Positions 58,942 to 64,000 of a DNA stretch of 64,000 nt are shown piece after piece. Under the pieces are notes generated by a model. The model was not told the origin of the DNA. It saw only the letters and a program-made list of their open reading frames with translations, and did not search any database. The DNA is taken from contig NZ_FOQG01000001.1 of NCBI RefSeq assembly GCF_900113685.1, forward strand, positions 124,001 to 188,000. The letters run 5' to 3'. The DNA is from Nocardioides psychrotolerans (GTDB lineage Bacteria; Actinomycetota; Actinomycetes; Propionibacteriales; Nocardioidaceae). Positions within the stretch are counted from its first letter, which is position 1; the number at the start of each line of letters is the position of its first letter. The translations under genes and the position numbers were made by a program.

Positions 58942-60119
58942 CGGGGCTTGCCCCTGGTCGCGGGCTCGCCCCTGGTCGCGGGGTCGGTGTCGACGTGGGT
59001 GCGCGTCATGCGGCCTCCGATCCTGGTGACGATCTCGTAGCTGATGGTGTCGCACGCCTCGGCCCAATCCTGCGCCGTGGGCTCGCCGTGGTGGCCGGGG
59101 CCGAAGAGCAGGACCTCGTCGCCGGCCTGGGGGGTGCTGTCGTCCCCGGGGCCCAGGTCGACGAGGAACTGGTCCATGCAGACCCGACCGCGGATCGGCC
59201 GTTGCGCGCCGCCCACACCGACCGAGGCGACGCCGCTCGCGTGGCGCGGCACCCCCTCGCCGTAGCCGGCGGGCACCAGGCCGACGGTCGTGGGCGTCGG
59301 GGCCGTCCAGGTGTGGCCGTAGGAGACGCTGTCGCCGGGGACCAGTGCCTTGACGAGAGCGATGCGGGCCCGGACCGTCATCGCGGGGACCAGGCCGAGG
59401 TCGGGCGTGTGTCCTGGCGCAGGGTCGAGGCCGTAGGAGGCGATGCCGCAGCGGACGGCGTCGAAGCGCGCGCTGGGGCGCAGGATCGCCGCAGCGGAGT
59501 TGGCCAGGTGCCGCAGCTCCGGGTGTAGCCCGGCCCCGTCGGCCAGGGCCAGCGCGTCGCGGAAGGCCTGCTCCTGCTGGTCGTTGGCCGGATGGGCGGG
59601 CTCGTCGCTGCAGGCGAAGTGCGACCACAGGCCGGTGACCTGCCACAGCCCTGCTTCCTCGCCGGCACGGGCTCGCGCGAAGAGCTCGCCCCAGGCCTCG
59701 CGGGGCGCGCCGCCGCGGGACAGACCGGTGTCGACCTTGAGCTGGACGCGTGCCGTGAGGCCGGCGCCCGCATGGGCGCTGGCGGCGGCGATCTCGTCGA
59801 GCTCGGCGACAGAGTAGGCGGTGACGTCGATGCCGGCGCGCAGGGCATCGGCGTAGGGCTCTCCCGGGACGGTCAGCCAGCACAGCAGCCGGCCCGTGTC
59901 GCCGGCGGCGCGCAGCCGGAGCGCCTCGTCGAGCGTCGCGACAGCGAGCCAGGTGGCGCCGGCAGCACGGGCTGCACCCGCGACCTCGGCCATGCCGTGG
60001 CCGTAGCCGTCGGCCTTGACCACCACGATCACCTCGACCCCCGTGGTCGCGCGCAGGACCCGCACGTTGTGCCGGATCGCGGCCAGGTCGACGACGATCT
60101 CGGCGCGGGCGGGGGTCAT
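58938..60119 (-). CDS. alr: Alanine racemase
   Basis: 393 residues from ATG 60119, chosen as the start nearest the conserved AEIVVDLAAIRHNV; in-frame starts further upstream (GTG 60152, ATG 60137) are possible. PLP-binding Lys35 is in VVVKADGYGHG; the second catalytic Tyr is in SVSYGHTW. It makes D-alanine for peptidoglycan. The C-terminus carries an 18-bp duplicated segment (PATRGE/PATRGK). It follows nnr by 36 bp. Confidence 0.95.
   Translation of the reverse strand: MTPARAEIVVDLAAIRHNVRVLRATTGVEVIVVVKADGYGHGMAEVAGAARAAGATWLAVATLDEALRLRAAGDTGRLLCWLTVPGEPYADALRAGIDVTAYSVAELDEIAAASAHAGAGLTARVQLKVDTGLSRGGAPREAWGELFARARAGEEAGLWQVTGLWSHFACSDEPAHPANDQQEQAFRDALALADGAGLHPELRHLANSAAAILRPSARFDAVRCGIASYGLDPAPGHTPDLGLVPAMTVRARIALVKALVPGDSVSYGHTWTAPTPTTVGLVPAGYGEGVPRHASGVASVGVGGAQRPIRGRVCMDQFLVDLGPGDDSTPQAGDEVLLFGPGHHGEPTAQDWAEACDTISYEIVTRIGGRMTRTHVDTDPATRGEPATRGKPR
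58946..58981. repeat. 18-bp tandem duplication in the alr 3' end
   Basis: Two copies of GCTYGCCCCTGGTCGCGG (one T/C difference) encode a repeated PATRGE/K tail, just before the stop codon that overlaps the next start. Confidence 0.8.
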
Positions 60120-60155
60120 GGTCGACGATTCTTCCATCACGGGTGCCGGCACCCG

Positions 60156-61559
60156 TCAGGCGAGGAGCCGCCGCACCACGGCAGGCACCGCGCTGGCGAC
60201 GTCAACGGCCACGATCGGGCCACCGTCGGAGGCCAGGGTGGCGGCGGCGCCGTGGACCCAGGAGCCGACCGAGGCGGCGTCGAAGGGGTCCAGCCCGGCG
60301 GCCAGCAGGGCACCGATCAAGCCGCCCAGCACGTCGCCGGCCCCGGCAGTCGCCAGCCAGGGGGTGCCGGTGGTGGTCACGCGGACCCGTCCGTCAGGTG
60401 CCGCGACGAGGGTGTGGCGGCCCTTGAGCAGCACCACGGCGTCGTACGTCATGGCCGCCCTGCGGGCGTGCGCGAGCGGCGCGGCCTCGATGTCGGCACG
60501 GTCGACGCCGGTCATCGCGGCGAGCTCGCCGGCGTGCGGGGTCAGGACGGCGGGACTCGTCAGGGGTGCGGTCACGTGGGCGAGCGCGTCGGCGTCGATG
60601 ACGCACGGGACACCGCTTTCGCCGTCGCGGAGGACCGCGGCCAGCTCGGCCGCGGCGTGCGGGCCAGTGCCCGAGCCGACCACCCACGCCTGGACCCGGC
60701 CGTCGCCGACGACCTCCGGGTGGACGTCGCGCACGCGGGTCGCGACGGCGGCGTCACCGACGTAGCGGACCATCCCGCACAGCCCGGTCGAGGCACCCGC
60801 GACGCTGAGGAGTCCTGCACCTGGGTAGTCGCTGGAGCCGGCACGGATGCCGACGACGCCCCGGGTGTACTTGTGGGCCTGGGTGCCCGGGCGCGGCAGC
60901 AGCGCGGCCACGTCGACGGGCTGGAGCGCCTCGACATCGGCGGGTGGCAGGGCGAGCCCGAGGTCGACGAGGTGGACCGCGCCACAGGCCGCTGCGGCCG
61001 GGTCGACGAGGTGGGCCACCTTGTGGGTGCCGAAGGTGACCGTGACGTCGGCAGTCACGTGAGGTCCGGGCGTCTCGCCGCTGTCGACGTCGACGCCGGA
61101 CGGGACGTCGACCGCGACGACAGGGAGGCCGGTGACCTGGTCGCGCGCCGCGATGGCATCGGGCTTCAGCCCCGGGCGTCCACCGATCCCGACGATGCCG
61201 TCGACGACCAGGTCGGTGCCGGGTGCGGGCCGGCTGGTCGCCGCGTCGAAGCGGCTCGACCGGCCGCCTGCGGCGCGCAGCGCCCGCTCCCCCTCCTCGT
61301 GCACCCGGTCGGCGAACGTCCAGGCCTCGACCTGGCAGCCACGTCGCGCGAGCACCGCCCCCGCGAACAGCGCATCGCCCCCGTTGTTGCCGGGGCCGAC
61401 CAGCAGCAGCACGCGGCCGCCGTACGGCGAGCCGAGGAGGTCGATGATCGCCTGCGCCAAGCCGTGCGCGGCCCTGGCCATCAGCGCACCCTCCGGCATC
61501 CGCGCCAGCAGCACGTCCTCTGCCGCCCTGACCTGCTCGACGGTGTGTGCGTGCCTCAT
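60156..61559 (-). CDS. nnr: Bifunctional NAD(P)HX epimerase/dehydratase
   Basis: 467 residues from ATG 61559. N-terminal half (~1-210) is the epimerase YjeF_N domain (LLVGPGNNGGDALF, VAVDVPSGVDVDSG). C-terminal half (~225-467) is the ADP-dependent (S)-NAD(P)H-hydrate dehydratase of ribokinase fold with TAGAGDVLGG. Together they repair hydrated NADH/NADPH. TAGCGT stands 7 nt before the ATG with no ribosome-binding site, so the mRNA is probably leaderless. Confidence 0.94.
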   Translation of the reverse strand: MRHAHTVEQVRAAEDVLLARMPEGALMARAAHGLAQAIIDLLGSPYGGRVLLLVGPGNNGGDALFAGAVLARRGCQVEAWTFADRVHEEGERALRAAGGRSSRFDAATSRPAPGTDLVVDGIVGIGGRPGLKPDAIAARDQVTGLPVVAVDVPSGVDVDSGETPGPHVTADVTVTFGTHKVAHLVDPAAAACGAVHLVDLGLALPPADVEALQPVDVAALLPRPGTQAHKYTRGVVGIRAGSSDYPGAGLLSVAGASTGLCGMVRYVGDAAVATRVRDVHPEVVGDGRVQAWVVGSGTGPHAAAELAAVLRDGESGVPCVIDADALAHVTAPLTSPAVLTPHAGELAAMTGVDRADIEAAPLAHARRAAMTYDAVVLLKGRHTLVAAPDGRVRVTTTGTPWLATAGAGDVLGGLIGALLAAGLDPFDAASVGSWVHGAAATLASDGGPIVAVDVASAVPAVVRRLLA

Positions 61560-61566
61560 GGCGGCC

Positions 61567-61572
61567 ACGCTA
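61567..61572 (-). promoter_or_regulatory. -10 box of nnr (leaderless)
   Basis: TAGCGT on the minus strand, 7 nt before the ATG at 61559. Confidence 0.5.
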
Positions 61573-61658
61573 GTGGGGTCGGCTTCCGGGCGAGCCGGGC
61601 CCGGTGCATGACTACCCGGACATCCGGGGACCTTGGCGCTTGTCCGCCACTTCAACCG

Positions 61659-61721
61659 GGCAGTTCGGCGCGTACGTCGGTCCTCTCACGCTCAGCAGGC
61701 GGCCACGCTCGGCGAACTGCC
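61659..61721. terminator. Weak inverted repeat in the acpS-nnr gap
   Basis: GGCAGTTCG (61659-61667) pairs with CGAACTGCC (61713-61721) across 45 nt. It might terminate acpS transcripts; the loop is large. Nothing else is recognisable in 61573-61789. Confidence 0.3.
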
Positions 61722-61789
61722 GACATTCCGCCGGCGCCGGACGCGCCCGCCCCTGCCCTGCCCTGCCGCCTGGCGACCCGCAACCCGCG

Positions 61790-62143
61790 TCAGGACTCCA
61801 GCACCACGACGGCGGAGGCGATGCCAGCATCGTGGGAGAGCGAGAGGTGCAGGTGGGCGACGCCGAGCTGGGCGGCGCGCGCGGCGACGGAGCCGCGGAT
61901 CTCCAGGAGGGGGCGACCGGAGTCCTGGGAGACGACCTCGGCGTCGTGCCAGTGCATCCCGCCCGGGGCGCCGAGGGCCTTGGCCAGTGCCTCCTTGGCC
62001 GCGAAGCGGGCGGCCAGCGACGCGAGGGGGCGGGTGGCCTCGGCCGGGGTGAACAGCCGCGCCGAGAGCCCGGGGGTGCGTGCCAGCGACTCGCCGAACC
62101 GCTCGATGTCGACCACGTCGATGCCGACGCCGATCACGGGCAC
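61790..62143 (-). CDS. acpS: Holo-[acyl-carrier-protein] synthase
   Basis: 117 residues from GTG 62143. [13 protein letters not shown] supplies the Mg-binding Asp, [12 protein letters not shown] the CoA/Mg Glu, and [16 protein letters not shown] the conserved end. It transfers the phosphopantetheine arm of CoA to acyl carrier protein. It starts 19 bp after the glmS stop and is probably co-transcribed with it. Confidence 0.95.
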   Translation of the reverse strand: MPVIGVGIDVVDIERFGESLARTPGLSARLFTPAEATRPLASLAARFAAKEALAKALGAPGGMHWHDAEVVSQDSGRPLLEIRGSVAARAAQLGVAHLHLSLSHDAGIASAVVVLES

Positions 62144-62162
62144 GACGACTCCACCTCGCGAC

Positions 62163-64000
62163 TCACTCGACCGTCACGGACTTGGCCAGGTTGCGCGGCT
62201 GGTCGACGTCGTGGCCCATGGCGGTGGCGAGCTCGCAGGCGAAGAGCTGGAGCGGCACGATCGCGACGAGCGGCTGGAGCAGGACGGGGACCTTCGGCAG
62301 CCGGATGAGGACGTCGGCGTAGGGCTCGATCTTGGTGTCGCCCTCCTCGGCGAGGCAGATCGTGCGGGCCCCCCGGGCGCGGACCTCCTGGATGCCGCTG
62401 ATCATCTTCTCGTGGAGCTGGTCGCGACCCTGGGGTGGGACGACGCACAGCACCGGCATGCCCTCCTCGATCAGCGCGATCGGGCCGTGCTTGAGCTCCC
62501 CGGCGGCGAAGCCCTCGGCGTGGATGTAGGCGAGCTCCTTGAGCTTCAGCGCGCCCTCGAGCGCGACGGGGTAGCCGGCGTGGCGGCCGAGGAAGAGCAC
62601 CGAGCGGGTGTCGAGGTGGGACCGCGCCAGCTCGTAGACCTGCTCGGCCGACTCCAGCACCGTCGCGATGTGGTCGGGCATCTCCTCGAGCTGGTGGACG
62701 ATCTCGGTGATCTCGTCGCCGTAGCGGGTGCCCTTGACCTGCGCGACGTAGAGCGCCAGCAGGTAGCAGGCCACGAGCTGGGTGAGGAAGCCCTTGGTCG
62801 AGGCGACCCCGATCTCCGGACCAGCGTGGGTGTAGATGACCGCGTCGGACTCGCGCGGGATCGTCGAGCCGTTGGTGTTGCAGATCGCCAGCACCTTGGA
62901 ACGCTGCGTGCGCGCGTGCCGGATCGCCTGGAGGGTGTCGGCGGTCTCCCCCGACTGGCTGATCGCGACGACCAGCGTGGAGTAGTCGAGGATCGGGTCG
63001 CGGTAGCGGAACTCCGAGGCCAGCTCGACCTCGACGGGCGTGCGGGTCCAGTGCTCGATGGCGTACTTGGCGACCATGCCGGCGTAGAACGACGTGCCGC
63101 AGGCGATGATGATGATCTTGGTGACGTCACGCAGCTCGTCGTCGGAGAGGCGCATCTCGTCGAGGTGCAGCAGCCCCGCCGGCGTACGACGGCCCAGCAG
63201 CGAGTCGGCGACGGCGCGCGGCTGCTCGAAGATCTCCTTGCGCATGAACCAGTCGTGACCATCCTTCTCGGCGGCCGAGAGGTCCCAGGTGACGTGGTAG
63301 CGCTTGCCCTCCGAGGGGTTGCCGTCGAAGTCGGTGACCTCGACGCCGTCGCGGGTGATGGTGACGACCTGGTCCTGGCCGAGCTCCATCGCCTCACGGG
63401 TGTGCTCGATGAACGCGGCGACGTCGGAGCCCAGGAAGTTCTCCCCCTCACCGATGCCCACGACGAGCGGGGAGTTGCGACGGGCGGCCACGACGCGCGA
63501 AGGGTCGTGGCTGTCGATCGCGACGAGCGTGAAGGCGCCCTCGAGCTGCCGGCAGACGCGCTGCATGGCGGTCGTCAGGTCGATGCCCGACTCCACCTGC
63601 AGCTCGAGCAGCTGGGCGGCGACCTCGGTGTCGGTCTCCGAGAGCATCACGTGGTCGTCGGCCTCGATGCGGTCGCGCAGCTCGGCGAAGTTCTCGATGA
63701 TCCCGTTGTGCACGAGGGCGACCCGGCGCGCACCACCGGTGTGGGGGTGGGCGTTCACGTCGTTGGGAGCACCGTGGGTGGCCCACCGGGTGTGGCCGAT
63801 CCCCGTTGTCGACGGGGGCAGCGGCGAGGCCGCGACCGCCTTCTCGAGGTTGGCGAGCTTTCCGGCCCGCTTGTCCGAGGCCAGCTCCCCGTCGACGACG
63901 AGGGCGATCCCGGCCGAGTCGTAGCCGCGGTACTCGAGGCGGCGCAGCCCCTCGATCACGACACCCTGGGCCTGCTGGGGGCCGACGTACCCGACGATTC
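62163..64000 (-). CDS. glmS: Glucosamine-6-phosphate synthase (first three residues outside the window)
   Basis: 611 residues are visible; the start lies a few bases beyond the window end. The frame reads [14 protein letters not shown] directly after the cut, so the missing start should be MetCysGly with the catalytic Cys, giving about 614 residues. N-terminal glutaminase domain ([21 protein letters not shown]), then two SIS sugar isomerase domains ([24 protein letters not shown]) and the C-terminal NLAKSVTVE. It makes glucosamine 6-phosphate for cell-wall precursors. Confidence 0.97.
   Translation of the reverse strand, partial: IVGYVGPQQAQGVVIEGLRRLEYRGYDSAGIALVVDGELASDKRAGKLANLEKAVAASPLPPSTTGIGHTRWATHGAPNDVNAHPHTGGARRVALVHNGIIENFAELRDRIEADDHVMLSETDTEVAAQLLELQVESGIDLTTAMQRVCRQLEGAFTLVAIDSHDPSRVVAARRNSPLVVGIGEGENFLGSDVAAFIEHTREAMELGQDQVVTITRDGVEVTDFDGNPSEGKRYHVTWDLSAAEKDGHDWFMRKEIFEQPRAVADSLLGRRTPAGLLHLDEMRLSDDELRDVTKIIIIACGTSFYAGMVAKYAIEHWTRTPVEVELASEFRYRDPILDYSTLVVAISQSGETADTLQAIRHARTQRSKVLAICNTNGSTIPRESDAVIYTHAGPEIGVASTKGFLTQLVACYLLALYVAQVKGTRYGDEITEIVHQLEEMPDHIATVLESAEQVYELARSHLDTRSVLFLGRHAGYPVALEGALKLKELAYIHAEGFAAGELKHGPIALIEEGMPVLCVVPPQGRDQLHEKMISGIQEVRARGARTICLAEEGDTKIEPYADVLIRLPKVPVLLQPLVAIVPLQLFACELATAMGHDVDQPRNLAKSVTVE

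Overview
The window is a high-GC chromosomal segment of an actinomycete. Coenzyme F420 genes (FbiC, an F420:NADPH oxidoreductase, two luciferase-like F420 enzymes), a mycothiol-type formaldehyde dehydrogenase, GuaB3, a GroEL with a His-rich tail and a DUF5709-like protein all point to Actinomycetota. Nocardioidaceae (Nocardioides-like) is my inference, not proven. I see no rRNA, tRNA, CRISPR, integrase or transposase gene.

Layout. 1-4.6 kb: two paralogous membrane acyltransferases with SGNH domains, with the F420:NADPH oxidoreductase npdG on the opposite strand between them. 4.7-15.3 kb: an F420-dependent oxidoreductase, a 560-bp gene-free element bounded by perfect 26-bp inverted repeats, a MerR regulator divergent from an acyl-CoA dehydrogenase, an acyl-CoA ligase, an MMPL transporter and fbiC. 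15.5-24 kb: a xylose island, with xylFGH and a ROK regulator on the plus strand facing a ROK regulator, xylA and xylB on the minus strand. 24-27.7 kb: small stress-type and hypothetical genes, a second F420 enzyme and a secreted RTX-repeat protein. 27.8-47 kb (mostly minus): guaA, a ChoD-like GMC oxidoreductase with a succinate-semialdehyde dehydrogenase, a phosphotransferase/aldehyde dehydrogenase operon, glpD, rnhA, guaB3, a TetR regulator, guaB, an ACT-GNAT protein and groES-groEL with two CIRCE elements. 47-54.7 kb: a methyltransferase, a mycothiol-type formaldehyde detoxification pair, a SigE-type sigma factor with a membrane partner, a lipoprotein and a two-gene set resembling type VII secretion substrates. 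54.8-64 kb (all minus): glmS, acpS, nnr, alr, a hydrolase, a GNAT-TsaE fusion, tsaB, rimI and tsaD.

How the genes work together. The guaA, choD, guaB3, guaB2, groEL1/groES, tsaD, rimI, tsaB, tsaE, alr, nnr, glmS order matches the backbone around Rv3396c-Rv3436c of Mycobacterium tuberculosis, so the xylose and phosphotransferase blocks look like lineage-specific insertions. Three sites resembling the actinobacterial KstR operator (TnnAACnnGTTnnA) sit near fbiC, before the second F420 oxidoreductase and inside the promoter of the phosphotransferase operon. This suggests a lipid or sterol regulon that includes F420 supply. A separate TGACA-N7-TGTCA motif links the first F420 oxidoreductase to the MerR/acyl-CoA dehydrogenase promoter, and a related TGTCAC repeat lies before the acyl-CoA ligase. 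Many genes have a TAnnnT box only 6-7 nt before the start codon, as expected for leaderless mRNAs.
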